This document shows positions 1-11,325 of a stretch of 64,000 bases of DNA, one piece after another (position 1 is the stretch's first letter; each line of letters begins with the position of its first letter). The position numbers were made by a program, and so were the translations under genes. The notes under the pieces were generated by a model. It had not been told where the DNA came from, searched no databases, and was given only the letters and a program-made list of their open reading frames with translations. This stretch comes from Thinopyrum elongatum (lineage: Eukaryota; Streptophyta; Magnoliopsida; Poales; Poaceae), in contig CM022298.1 in the NCBI GenBank assembly GCA_011799875.1, forward strand, positions 262,811,757 through 262,875,756. The letters run 5' to 3'.

Positions 1-459
1 TCCACAATTACTCACTAGCATGACTCTAATATCACCATCTTTATATCTCAAAACTATCATAAGGAATCAAACTTCTCATAGTATTCAATGCACTTTATAT
101 GAACGTTTTTATTATATCCTTCTTGGATGCCTATAATATTAGGACTAAATTTATAACCAAAGCAAATTAACATGTTGTTTAAAGACTTTCAAAATAATAT
201 AAGTGAAGCATGAGAGTTCAGCAATTTCTATAAAATAAAGCCACCGCCTAGCTCAAAAGATATAAGTGAAGCACATAGAGTATTCTAATAAATCAGGATT
301 CATGCATGTCCCTCTCAAAAGGTGTGTACAGCAAGGATAATTGTGGCAAACTAAAAAGAAAAGACTCAAATTATACAAGACGCTCCAAGCAAAACACATA
401 TCATGTGGTGAATAAATATATAGCCTCAAGTAAAGTTACCGATAGACGAAGACGAAAGA

Positions 460-483
460 GGGGATGCCTTCCGGGGCATCCCC
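460..483. other. Conserved 9-bp-stem hairpin in the Athila 3' non-coding region
   Basis: A perfect inverted repeat (GGGGATGCC at 460-468, GGCATCCCC at 475-483) encloses a six-base loop. The second Athila copy has the same stem at 16469-16477 and 16484-16492 with a different six-base loop. The flanking motif ATCCCCAAGCTTAGGC recurs at 477-492 and 534-549. An RNA structure is inferred, not shown. Confidence 0.5.
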
Positions 484-1316
484 AAGCTTAGGCACTTGGT
501 TGTCCTTGAATATTACCTTGGGGTGCCTTGGGAATCCCCAAGCTTAGGCTCTTGCCACTCCTTATTCCATAGTCCATCAAATCCTTACCCAAAAACTTGA
601 AAACTTCACAACACAAAACTCAACAGAAAATCTCATAAGCTCCATTAGTATAAGAAAATAAATCACCACTTTGGTACTATTGTGAACTCATTATTTATTT
701 ATATTGGTGTAATATATACTGTATTCCAACTTTTCCATGGTTCATACGCCCCGATACTACCCATAGATTCATCGAAATAAGCAAACAACACAAAGAAACA
801 GAATTTGTCAAAAACAGAACAGTTTGTGAATATCCGAATTGTTCTAACACTTATGTAACTCAAAAAATTCCTAAAAATTATGACAACAGAGTAACTTTGT
901 ATATAAATCTCATATAAAAAATTCAGGGTTTTTCAACTCTCCAATGAATTAATAAAATTCTGGGACTGGATGCAAAAGTTTCTGTTTTTTAGTACGATCA
1001 AATCAACTATCACCGTAAGCCATCCCAAAGGTCTTACTTGGCACAAACACTAATTAAAACACAAAACCACATCTAACCAGAGGCTAGATGAATTATTTAT
1101 TGCAAAACAGAACAAAAAAAACAAAAACAAAAATAAAATTGGGTTGCCTCCCAACAAGCGCTATTGTTTAACGCCCTTAGCTAGGCATAAAAACACGAAT
1201 AGATCTTAGGTATTGTCATCTTTGGTATGCAATCCATAAGTAGCTCTCATAATGGATTCATATGGCAATTTAATTTTATTTCTAGGAAAGTGCTCCATGC
1301 CCTTCCTTAACGGAAA

Positions 1317-3227
1317 TTAAAATCTAATGTTTCCTTCTTTCATATCAATAATTGCACCAATCGTTCTAAGGAAAGGTCTACCAAGAATAATAGGACATGT
1401 CGGATTGCAATCTATATCAAGAATAATGAAATCTACGGGCACATAATTCCTATTTGCAACAATAAGAACATCATTAATCCTTCCGATAGGTTTCTTAATA
1501 GTGGAATCCGCGAGATGCAAATTTAAAGAACAATCATCAAATTCACGAAAACCTAACACATCACATAAAGTTTTTGGAATCGTGGAAACACTAGCACCCA
1601 AATCACACAAAGCATAACACTCAAAATCTTTAATCTTAATCTTAATAGTATGTTCCCACTCATCATAATGTTTTCTAGGGATAGAAACTTCCAATTCAAG
1701 CTTTTCTTCAAAAGATTGCATCATAGCATCAACGGTATGTTTAGTAAAAGCTTTGTTTTGATTGTAAGAATTAGGAGAATTCAACATGGATTGCAACAAG
1801 GAAATATAATCTATTAAAGAACAATTATCATAATTAAATCCCTTGAAATCCAAAAGAGTGGGTTCATTGCTACTTAAAGTTTTGACCTCTCCAATCCCAC
1901 TTTTATCAATTTTTGCATCAAGATCTTAAAACTCCAAATCATTGGGACGCCTTTTAACTAAAGTTGACTCATATCCAGTCCCATCTTCATCATTATTTTC
2001 ACGAAAACTAGAAGAACATGTTTTTACAAACCAATCTTTTTTAGCACACATCTTAGCGGTTCTTTCTTTGCACTCATCAATGGAAATTCTCATAGCTTTG
2101 AGAGACTCATTGATATCATGCTTGGGTGGAACAGGTCTAAGTTTCACAGAGTCAACATCAAGAGAAATTCTATCCACGTTCCTAGCCAAATCATCAATCT
2201 TAAGCAATTTTTCTTCAATCAAAGCATTGAAATTCTTTTGCAAACTCATAAATTCTTTAACACTATTCTCAAAATTAGAGGGCATCTTATTATAATTTCC
2301 ATAAGAATTGTTATAGAAATTACCATAATTATTAGAGGAATTACTAGGAAACGGTCTAGGATTAAAATTGCCTCTATACGCGTTATTACCAAAAAATTTC
2401 CTACCAACAAAATTCACATCCATAGATTCATTATTATTTTCAATCAAAGTGGACAAAGGCATATCATTAGGATCCAAAGAATCACTCTTGCTAGCAAATA
2501 ATTTCATAAGTTGATCCATCTTTCCACTCAAAACATTAATCTCTTCAATTGCTTACACTTTTTTACTAGTGGAAGATCTTTCGGTATGCCATTGAGAATA
2601 ATTAACCATAATATTATCTAGAAGTTTAGTAGCTTCTCCTAGAGTAATTTCCATAAAAGTGCCTCCCGCGGCCGAATCTAAAAGATTTCTAGAAGCAAAA
2701 TTCAATCCGGCATAAAAAATTTGTATAATCATCCACAAATTCAAACCATGAGTAGGGCAATTTCGTATTATCAATTTCATTCTCTCCCAAAATTGCGCAA
2801 CATGTTCATGATCAAGTTGCTTAAAATTCATAATATCATTCCTAAGGGAGATGATCTTAGCGGGATGAAAATACTTGGAAATAAAAGCATCTTTACACTT
2901 ATTCCATGAATCAATACTATTTTTAGGCAAAGATGAAAACCAAGTTTTTGCACGATCTCGTAGTGAGAACGGAAATAGCTTCAATTTAACAATATCATTA
3001 TCCACATCTTTTTTCTTTTCCATATCACACAAATCAACAAAATTGTTTAGATGGGATGCGGCATCTTCACTAGGAAGGCTAGAAAATTGATCTTTCATAA
3101 CAAGATTCAACAAAGCGGCATTAATTTCACAAGATTCCGGACTAGTGACGGGAGCAATCAGAGTACTAATAAAATCATTGTTATTGGTGCTAGAAAAGTC
3201 ACACAATTTGGTATTCTCTTGAGCCAT
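1317..3227 (-). pseudogene. Athila gag-protease polyprotein, single frame broken by stops
   Basis: The frame runs from an ATG at 3227 (start MAQENTKLC) to a stop at 1317-1319. It stays in one frame throughout but is cut by TAA at 2553-2555 and at 1926-1928. The TAA at 1317 also looks premature, because the same frame continues in typical gag-pro tail sequence. The first third is a retrotransposon gag region with RDRAKTWF and a helical capsid-like segment. The middle is Asn-rich with an IDEC segment. Near 1604 the aspartic-protease motif DLGAS is visible, followed by ILGRPFL about 75 residues later, as in retropepsins. Gag would form the particle and the protease would cut the polyprotein. No pol follows, so mobility would need proteins from another element. 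Upstream Met codons in the same frame (to 3377) exist, but I prefer 3227 because the residues before it look like untranslated leader. Confidence 0.85.
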
Positions 3228-3456
3228 CGTGATAAAACAAGCAATCCAACACACGAGCACACAAAAAGCGAACGAAGAAGATGAATGGAAGAGGGGCGAA
3301 GAAAAGGAAAAGAGAGGGGCGAAGAAAAAGGCAAATCTTTTCGAAAATCGTTTTAGAAGTGGGGGAGAGGAAAACAAGAGGCAAATGGCGAATAATGTAA
3401 TGCAAGAGATGAGAGTTTATGATGGGTACTTGGTATGTCTTGACTTGGCGTAGATC

Positions 3457-3474
3457 TCCCCGGCAAAGGCGCCA
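3457..3474 (-). other. Primer binding site, tRNA-Asp type
   Basis: On the minus strand this reads TGGCGCCTTTGCCGGGGA, one base off the Athila-type primer site matching the 3' end of tRNA-Asp. It lies about 12 bases inside the 5' LTR boundary and about 230 bases upstream of the gag ATG. Confidence 0.85.
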
Positions 3475-3486
3475 GAAATTCTTCCT

Positions 3487-5067
3487 ACAACTTCTTGAGC
3501 TTGCGTTGGTTTCTCCCTTGAAGTGGAAAGGATGATGCAGCAAAGTAGAGATAAGTATTTCCCTCAGTTTGAGAACCAAGGTATCAATCCAGTAGGAGAC
3601 AACGCACAAATCACCGAATACCTGCACAAACAATCAAACAACTTGCACACAACGTGATAAAGGGGTTGTCAATCCCTTCACGGTTATTTGCAAAAGTGAG
3701 ATCTGATAGAGATAGATAAATGATAAAGTAAATATTCTTGGTATTTTTGTTTTATAGATCGAAAAGTAAAAGATTGCAAAATAGTAGATCGGAAACTTGT
3801 ATGATGAAAAGTAGAAGATTATATGATGGAAAATAGACCCGGGGGCCATAGGTTTCACTAGAGGCTTCTCTCAAGATAGAAAATAATACAGTGGGTGAAC
3901 AAATTACTGCCAAGCAATTGATAGAAAAGCGCAAAGTTATCACGATATCTAAGGCAATGATCATGAATATAGGCATCACATCCATGTCAAGTAGACCGAA
4001 ACGATTCTGCATCTACTACTATTACTCCGCACATCGACCGCTATCCAGCATGCATCTAGAGTATTAAGTTCATAAAGAACAGAGTAATTCATTAAGTAAG
4101 ATGACATGATATAGAGGAATTAACTCAAGCAATATGATGAAACCCCCATCTTTTTATCCTCGATGGCAACAATACAATACGTGCCTTGCTGCCCCTACTG
4201 TCACTGGGAAGGGACACCACAAGATTGAACCCAAAGCTAAGCACTTCTCCAATTGCAAGAAAAACCAATCTAGTTGACCAAACAAAACCGATAGTTCGAA
4301 GAGAATTACAAAGATATCAAATCATGCATAAAAGAATTCAGAGAAGATTCAAATAATATACATAGATAAGCTGATCATAAATCCACAATTCGTCAGATCT
4401 CGGCAAACACACCGCAAAAAAGTATTACATCGAATAGATCTCCAAGAACATCGAGGAGAACATGGTATTCAGAATCAAAGAGAGAGAAGAAGCCATCTAG
4501 CTACTAGCTATGGACCCGTAGGTCCGTGGTAAACTACTCACGCTTCATCGGAAGGGCAATGGTGTTGATGTAGAAGCCCTCCGTGATCGAATCCCCCTCC
4601 GGCAGGGTGCCGGAAAAGGTCCCTAGTTGGGATCTCACGGGAACAGAAGGTTGCGGCAGTGGAAAAGTGATTTCATGGATGCCTCTGTTGGTTTGGGGAT
4701 ATTTGGGAATATATAGGCGAAAGAATTAGGTCAGGAGGTGCACGAGGGGCCCACAAGGGTGGGGGGATGCGCCCTCCGTCCTTGTGGCCGCCTCGTGGCT
4801 CCTCCGACTTCATCTCCAAGTCTCCTGGTTTCCTTCTGGTCCAAGAAAAATCATCGCGAAAGTTTTATTCCGTTTGGACTCCGTTTGGTATTCCTTTTCT
4901 GCGAAACTCAAAAACAAGGAAAAAACAGAAACTGGCACTGGGCGCTAGGTTAATAGGTTAGTCCCAAAAATAATATAAAATAGCATATTAATGCATATAA
5001 ACATCCAAAACAGATAATATAATAGCATGTAACAATAAAAAATTATAGATATGTTGGAGACGTATCA
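3487..5067 (-). repeat. 5' LTR of the Athila-type element
   Basis: The LTR is about 1.58 kb. Its outer end at 5067 is CA on the plus strand (minus-strand TGATACGTC). Its inner boundary near 3487 is placed by alignment with the LTR at 18253-19819, since the canonical TG is mutated. It contains the polymorphic GC-rich block around 4540-4830 also seen in the other copy. The partner 3' LTR is outside the window, so age cannot be estimated. Confidence 0.75.
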
Positions 5068-5660
5068 ACGCGCGCGGTCCGCGTGGCCAGGGTGGCGGCC
5101 AATCAGAAAGCAACCCACAATAGGGTCAGCGCACACAGTTTCCAGAGGCTACGGAAATTAACCGTGTGCGGTAATAAATGACCTGGATTGAAGGGGAATC
5201 CAAATTTGCTTCGCTGTCTGTCCTTGAGCTCTTGACAAACCAATGCACTATATGTTTTCCGGCCACTCCGCCCCAGAGCTCTCACCAAGCGTCGTTCCTG
5301 CCACCGCGCTACACACTAACCGGTCAGGAAGTGATGGCATCCCGCAGCGCCGAGTTCCTCGCTTCCCACGACCGCACACAAAATGGTAGGGAAGCAATGG
5401 CATCCCACCGTGCTGAGTTCATTGCCGCTCGCGACATCACACCTACGTGGGGGGACTTTGAAGCTGCCAAGGCCGAATGGGCGGTAGAGCAAGAGGCGGC
5501 CAAAGCCACACATAGGGAGCGGAAAAGACAGAAAGCACTCAAGAAAAGAGAGTCCCACCACCACAAAAAAGAAGAGGACGCATGCGCTGCTGAGAAGAGC
5601 TCGGCGGAGATCCATGCACGATGGGGTGTCGCCGACAAAGCCGGGAAGGAGTACTAGTAG
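5068..5660 (+). mobile_element. DNA-transposon fragment with a small ORF (5178-5657)
   Basis: The first 100 bases contain CACACAGTTTCC and ACCGTGTGCGG, the motif style of the subterminal repeats at 35119-36170 and 59041-59640. An ORF follows (ATG 5178 or, more plausibly, 5334) and ends at 5657. It has two copies of a MAS(H/R)xAEF(L/I)A motif about 22 residues apart, then a long charged Ala/Lys/Glu-rich helix with KKRESHHHKKEED. I do not recognise a domain. It resembles in style the Ala-rich ORFs at 39137-39727 and 56401-56649 in similar transposons. Confidence 0.5.
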
Positions 5661-6692
5661 TTAGTGTGTGTGTCTGTGTTGCCCATACGTTTGTTTATTT
5701 AATTACGAGCATCTACCAGTACTAGTTACTACTGTAGTTTTTAGAGCAAATTACAAGTACATTAGCCTAGATTCAATGGACATATTCCTATCCTGTGCAT
5801 CAAATGGCATCTCTTTCTCTATAGGAATTGAGATGCATGTCATCTCACTTCCTATGATTTTTCTATTCCTATAAAATTCATATCCTATGAACCAAAGGAG
5901 GCATCTGCTGGTGTACAATAATACTGTAGCTAGCAGTATTGCTGGTAGAGTAGTTTTCTGCAAGAAGAGGAATTCTACGAAGTCATGATGGTTCCTTCGT
6001 CCGAGCAACTTTACAGTGGGAAAGGTTGGGCCTGTGATTTGATGGCTCATTAGTCATTACTATGGCGGCGCGACGACCGGGGTGACTCTCCCCTAGAGTT
6101 CTGCGTGCATGGCAAGTGGACCAGGATGGTCGACTTCCCACATGTCGGTGAATGAAAGTATTCTTTCTGATATCGAGGAGCAAGGAAACCACATGGTATA
6201 GTATCACTGCTGATTTATATTTATTTTTTATTTTTGATGAAAGCTAGCATTTCAACTCTTACGACGAAGCAGTGCGAAACACGGCACGTGCTGGATGTCC
6301 CACACTTCAGCGAAAGGAGTGGGACATGAATAGAGTGGTAGAGCGTCTCCACTCCTTCCACTTCTAGGTTGGAGACCACATGTAGTACTAGTAGTAGTAG
6401 TATATAACGATACAAAGTGCGATCCAGAGAGACAGACGCATCTAGTTGGAAGGTCTCGGACCATACACGTAAACAAATATAAAACCTAATATGTGCATTG
6501 CCATGTACATCATAATATCACCATGCATTTCCACACAGGTTCATACTATTTGTGCCTTTCTACTTCACTTACTACGCTACATTACTCAGGTTCATACATC
6601 CCTACGTACATGTCCATCTCGAAGTTCTAGTTCCACGTGTTCTTCCTAGATGGCACGATCCATAACGGTGGGCAACGGGAGTCCATATCATC
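5661..6692. other. Non-coding stretch with a possible MITE
   Basis: No gene is supported here. Positions about 5765-5905 have AT-rich blocks ending in CCTATGAACCAAAGGAGGC, a pattern I associate with degenerate grass MITEs, but no clean terminal inverted repeat is visible. A short TAG/TAC microsatellite is at about 6384-6402. The right end is 3' flank of the pseudogene that ends at 6693. Confidence 0.4.
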
Positions 6693-9340
6693 TTAGCTTC
6701 TTAGTGTGGCTCCCCATGATGGAGACTCATCCAAACTGAAGCGGCATAGATCAGGGATAGGGGCGTTCAAGATATGAATCCGTCGGTGCGCAATGAAAAC
6801 GCACCCGTTCTTCATGAACGACAGGGCGTCGGCGTCATGCATGGAAGGTGGCATCGTTTGCACTATGGGGTAGTTGTCCCCAATGAAAATCGAGTACTCT
6901 TCAAGTGTGTTCATCCATACCCAGGTAGCATCACGGGGGTTGAACACGCCGCCGTCCATCTGGTACACCTGGCATCTCAATCCTGGATACATGGTGACGT
7001 GCATGGTTATGGTCCATGTAGTATAATAAGGTAATGTAAGCAGAGGATATGGATTAAAATAAAATACTTGATATTGCTTATTTCTATGAGGGGGAAGGGA
7101 AGCAATGTATAGACCAGCTGGGCCATGGGTGACGACAAACAATTTGAGTGTGTTACCTGGGCCGTGTACATTAATTAAAGGAGTTGTTTAGTTTGATGGG
7201 ATTATGGCTACCTAGCTAGTACTACATGAAATTGAAATTGTTAAGTCCTTTGTAGTGTATATACAACTGGCATTATAAAGTTGCATAGATGACTATCCCA
7301 ATCAATAAAAAATAAGGAAAGAACTACTCCTGCTCTTGGAGTATAAAGAGACATGTACTGAAATGTTATAACATGACATGGCAACAAGATATATGATGCC
7401 TCATGGCTCTACTACTCTTAGATCGGAGAGAAGGGATTACCTCGATACATGATCAGGGTCCAATCGTGATAGATCATGGCACCTTGTTGCCCATCAATGG
7501 TACCATGGGTAACGACTACTAAGATAGTACGTCCCAACTGGGTGTTGTCAGCTACAAGGTTCCAAGTTAGACCAAATGGCCCATGCACATCCATGATTGG
7601 TGATCTGATTTTGATTTGGGGATGACTTTGCCCTAGATAATCATGCAAACAAGGTGGAATTCATAGAAACCAGACGAAAATCATTACATTTTGAAAACTT
7701 TTCATATAAACCGGACGAGATACATTACAGTTTTCATACAAACCAGAGTAAAACCTACTCTAAACAAGTTGCAACTATAATGTGGGCAGCGCAAGGACGA
7801 CGGCCGGCCGTGGTGTCCTTTGAGGCTACTCATAGTGGGGAGTATCATATAATACAATATACTAGTGCATGATACTAGTGTATGATATACTACTTTTATA
7901 GTGCATAGTATCATAGAGTAGTATCATAGATGATCATATTTATTGCCATGCATGACCCCCTGTCTCTTCTTTAATTCTCTGCCACATCACCATGTATGCT
8001 ATTCCCGAGTGTATGTACTCCCCACTATGGCCAACCTCGACGCGGAGCAGTCGCGTGCATCGGGAGGCGGTGCTCTCTCGGCCGTCGCGCTGCTTCAAAG
8101 CCGGTGCGAGTGAGAGGTCGCCTCCGCTCTGGCCGGGCATTAATGCGGCACTGATGCTCTGGGGCAGCGCTGACCGTTTTAGGCGGGAAGCGCGCGCCGG
8201 CAAGGGAGGGGGTTTGGGTTAGCCAGGGCGGTCAGACACGGGCGTGGTGGTGGTATTGATTTTGTACCATTTCAGGTGTAGTACTGGTAGTTTGCAAAAC
8301 TACTCAATTATTGCACTCAATTTCCTAAAAAATTGTGGTAAAAAAATGTTACTTGCAATGCATGCATGTGTGACCAATGCATATGACCAATAAAAAACTA
8401 CTACATGCACGCAACGATTTAATGCACATTGTAATCTCAACATGTGATGGGGAGCTCTAAATTTGAATTTGAAACTTATAAAACAGAAAAATTCAAAAGA
8501 AATAAAATGGAAGAGAGGGATTATACCGTAGGATGTGTCGCATACCAAACAAGTCCCCTGGTTTGGCACGGCGAAGATGCGGTTAGAAAGGAGCACAGAG
8601 TCTTCGTACTCGTATGGCAACAAATCGGCCGCAGACAGCATGGTCCACCTTTGACCTCCATGTGTAGGGTTCTTGAAAGAAATCGCGATGTCGAACACCA
8701 TGATGAGAGTGTAATTTTGGTTGGTGGACGACCTTATCAGGGCTTCCGGGATTGCTATCTTCTTCAATCTCACCGTAGTTCCATCGTACCGATTCAGGCG
8801 ATGGCCCATTGCATGGCTGATCCCAATGTTGGACAAAGGTTATACGGTAACGGTGTCACTGTTGTAGATGTTGTGCAAATTGATGTTGGTATCCTCCCGT
8901 ACATATGCAAGCCAATCTCCACTGGCACCAAGCCTAACCTGTGAAATAGTGGGCAGTGGGAGAATTAGGAAATGGACATGAAAGTAGTCATTAGAATGCA
9001 TTTACTACGTGATCAAACTCATCACTTACCTGCTCATCGGACAAAATCGAGTGCCCCTGAACGTCGGCATCTCTAGGGGCGTCAACTTGCAACTACGGCC
9101 ACGCCGCGCTGGAGAGAGCCCCAAGGAAACATCCTCGTCCTTGAGGACGCATGGCAGACCAACTAGCATGGCCTTCTCCCATGCATATTTACGCACCCTC
9201 TTAAAATATTTGGTGCAAGTACCGCTAAGTCTTACGGATGTGAGGAAGTCGGAGCGACTTATGATTTCTCCCAAAGGATCGTCGTCCAAGGTCTCCCAAC
9301 CTCAACGAGGACAAGAAGCACCACCGCCTTGCGAATCCAT
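6693..9340 (-). pseudogene. F-box / DUF295 (KIB1-4 beta-propeller-like) gene, four exons, two nonsense codons
   Basis: Exons on the minus strand: 9340-9030, 8933-8527, 7632-7441 and 6982-6693. Donors GTAAGT, GTATAA and GTAATC and AG acceptors join them in one phase, giving exactly 1200 nt (399 codons plus stop), normal for this family. The N-terminal part has an F-box-like segment (LDDDPLGEIISRSDF). The middle has SGDWLAY, YTLIMVFD, WTMLSAADLLP and IFAVPNQG, typical of DUF295/KIB1-4 propeller strands. The C-terminal exon has WVWMNTLEEYSIFIGDN. Such proteins usually act as substrate receptors of SCF ubiquitin ligases. TGA at 9304-9302 (codon 13) and TAA at 8842-8840 interrupt the frame, so I call it a pseudogene or a null allele. 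It is the only host-type multi-exon gene in the window. Confidence 0.75.
7822..8038. mobile_element. MITE in an intron of the F-box pseudogene
   Basis: The ends form an imperfect terminal inverted repeat: left GAGGCTACTCATAGTGGGG, right (reverse complement) GAGGTTGGCCATAGTGGGG, both continuing into AGTA. The inside is AT-rich with repeated ATGATACTA/TAGTATCAT motifs. The CATAGTGGGGAGTA style suggests a Tourist/Harbinger-type MITE, but no clear target duplication is visible. It lies between exon 2 and exon 3. Confidence 0.6.
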
Positions 9341-11300
9341 GGCAATGGCAACGAACTGCTTGTCCCTTGTGGAGCTGGTTTACATGAGAGGAGATGGTAA
9401 TTGCAGGGCTTCATCCCTTCGAAAAGGATGTTATGCGGGCGCGCACTAGTGCAGTTTATATTTGAGATTAGGGAGCTGGCAGGCGGTTCGTTGTACGGCA
9501 CGTTCGCGTCCATCCACTAGCGCGGAATTAAAGCACACACGACATTTACAACAACTGGGATTAGTTTGTTTTCCGGGCGCATGGACCAACACAGACTAGC
9601 GGACCTCGTCGCCCTTTTTCGAGCACGACTTCGACAACTACGTGCATGACATGCATGCATGCAAATCTTGCGTGACCAAACACCATGCGAGGCGGAGCTG
9701 TAGGCTGTCGAACTACAGCCTGCATGGTCTAGCCATGTCACTCCGCTGGTGTACTATGCATTGTTTGGCATGAACGTTCCTTGGAGCTCGTGTTGCAACT
9801 GGCATACTAGTACTCGACAGCCCACTTCCCTTCTCCTTCCTCTTCCACCGCCTGGGCAAGTCCGCGGGAAGCAACCGGTCAACCCTAGTGATGCATGCAT
9901 GACCACTAAAATTCCCTTTCTCTTATCTCTATGAAATAAATGTAGCGTGAGACTCAAAGCCCTTTAAGTCTGAGTATAATGGAAATCTATTTTTTTAGAC
10001 GAGCCATATAAACAAGAAAGGAGGGACTATTAGAATTATGTTTTTTTAACAAACAAAAGGCACTCGCCAAGCTTTCATTCATTCATCTTAAAAGTAGTTT
10101 ACATTGAGGAGTAGTACTAGATATCTCAAATCCATACATACCATGCAATAGTAGAACTAGTACTACTAAGTACTACATAACCTAAGCTAGACCACACTAC
10201 TCATCGTCGGAGATGGGTAGGCGGTCACATGCTGCAACTCCAGCTCCTCCTCCAGTTGTAGATAGCTAGTATCCGAAGCCTTTCTAGCCATTCCGGCAAT
10301 ACTAGCACATATTTTCCAGCAAGTTCCACTTTCCAGATTTTACTCGTGATGCTTAGGGTTTTTCCATTATATCTACACTATGATCTATGTAGGTGCTTTG
10401 TGTCGTACTAGCAGCAGTCCACTCTAGAAGCTAAACAACACACGAATCATACGTCCAAAGCTTACTTCTTCAAATATGAATGTGATATGATACTGACATT
10501 AGTTAACAGACACATATTTAATTGGTCAGCTAATGCTCCCACTTGAGTTTCCAAATGCATGTGGCCACATATAGAGAGACATCATGGAATGGCATTTATT
10601 TGGGCACTCTGATTCATCATGGGTGGGCAACCAACATTATAGAGAAAGAAGCGGAATCTCAATAATATGCTTCCCCTTCTATTCTTTAACATGTTCCTCT
10701 TCTGTTCTTCTTTAGTAAGTACAGTATGTTCCTTGTCAGGAAGGGGAGCAGGGACATCTGGAGTCGACAGCTCTATTGGGCCACTTGTGCTACATGATTT
10801 CAGCACTTCATGTTGATCTGCCATAATACCCAAGAAATGGTGGGAGCTATGTGGTCTTTGATAGACTAGACTGATAGTAACAGCAGTGCGCCTTCAGATG
10901 AATAGAGCTGGCCTGTAGGTGATCGATAGGCTTTATATTAGTAGCGGTAATACAACACCATATTTTCTAGCCAGTTCCGCTTTCCCAATTTATTTATTAT
11001 TGTTATGATGTACCCCTTTTATCTACACTATTATCTGCCTAGTGGTTGTGCACTCTCGTTATCATGGTTTGGCAATAAACTTTCTATACAGTATATTATG
11101 AACCTATCATTTTCCAACTATCCTTACATCTAGAGCTCCCAACAGGGAGCCTATTTTTGTGTAGTTGTGCCAGATTATATTAAACTACGCACCATATTAC
11201 AGCACACATGGGCTCTCTCATCAGAATCCACTGATAGCACACAAGGGTTTACAGGGAGCCCCTATTATATTGGAATATCCTCTTCATTACAAAGATAATC
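9341..11300. other. Non-coding stretch with weak ORF fragments
   Basis: No gene is well supported. At about 10198-10293 the minus strand can be read to a stop as LPISDDE, like the ISDDEE tail of the ORF at 38072, so this may be a remnant of the same transposon gene type. A minus ORF at 10582-10833 (83 codons, starting MGIMADQHEVLKSC) has no recognisable domain. Many AGTACTA/TAGTACT tracts occur at 10100-10180. Confidence 0.4.
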
Positions 11301-11325
11301 TCACTAGTATTTATGTTTTCATGCT

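Larger units (their letters stand above)
1..5067 (-). mobile_element. Athila-lineage Gypsy LTR retrotransposon, 5' portion, non-autonomous look
   Basis: Read on the minus strand, the order is 5' LTR (about 5067-3487), tRNA-Asp-type primer site, gag-protease frame, then a long non-coding stretch running off the left edge. The LTR opens with TGATACGTCTCCAAC on the minus strand, a start I recognise from Sabrina/WHAM-type Triticeae Athila elements. After the protease there is no reverse transcriptase, RNase H or integrase, at least as far as position 1. Positions 1-3480 align by eye with 15885-18240, so both belong to the same or sister families. The family name is from memory and is an inference; the lineage call rests on the PBS and the LTR start. 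Confidence 0.85.

Noticed and set aside
1942..2501. Plus-strand ORFs over the gag region
   Set aside because: They are opposite-strand shadows of the minus-strand gag-protease frame, which has gag and DLGAS protease motifs.
8060..8260. GC-rich block as a CpG-island promoter of a gene
   Set aside because: It is inside an intron of the F-box pseudogene next to a MITE, with no TATA box or ORF downstream in either direction that I can support.
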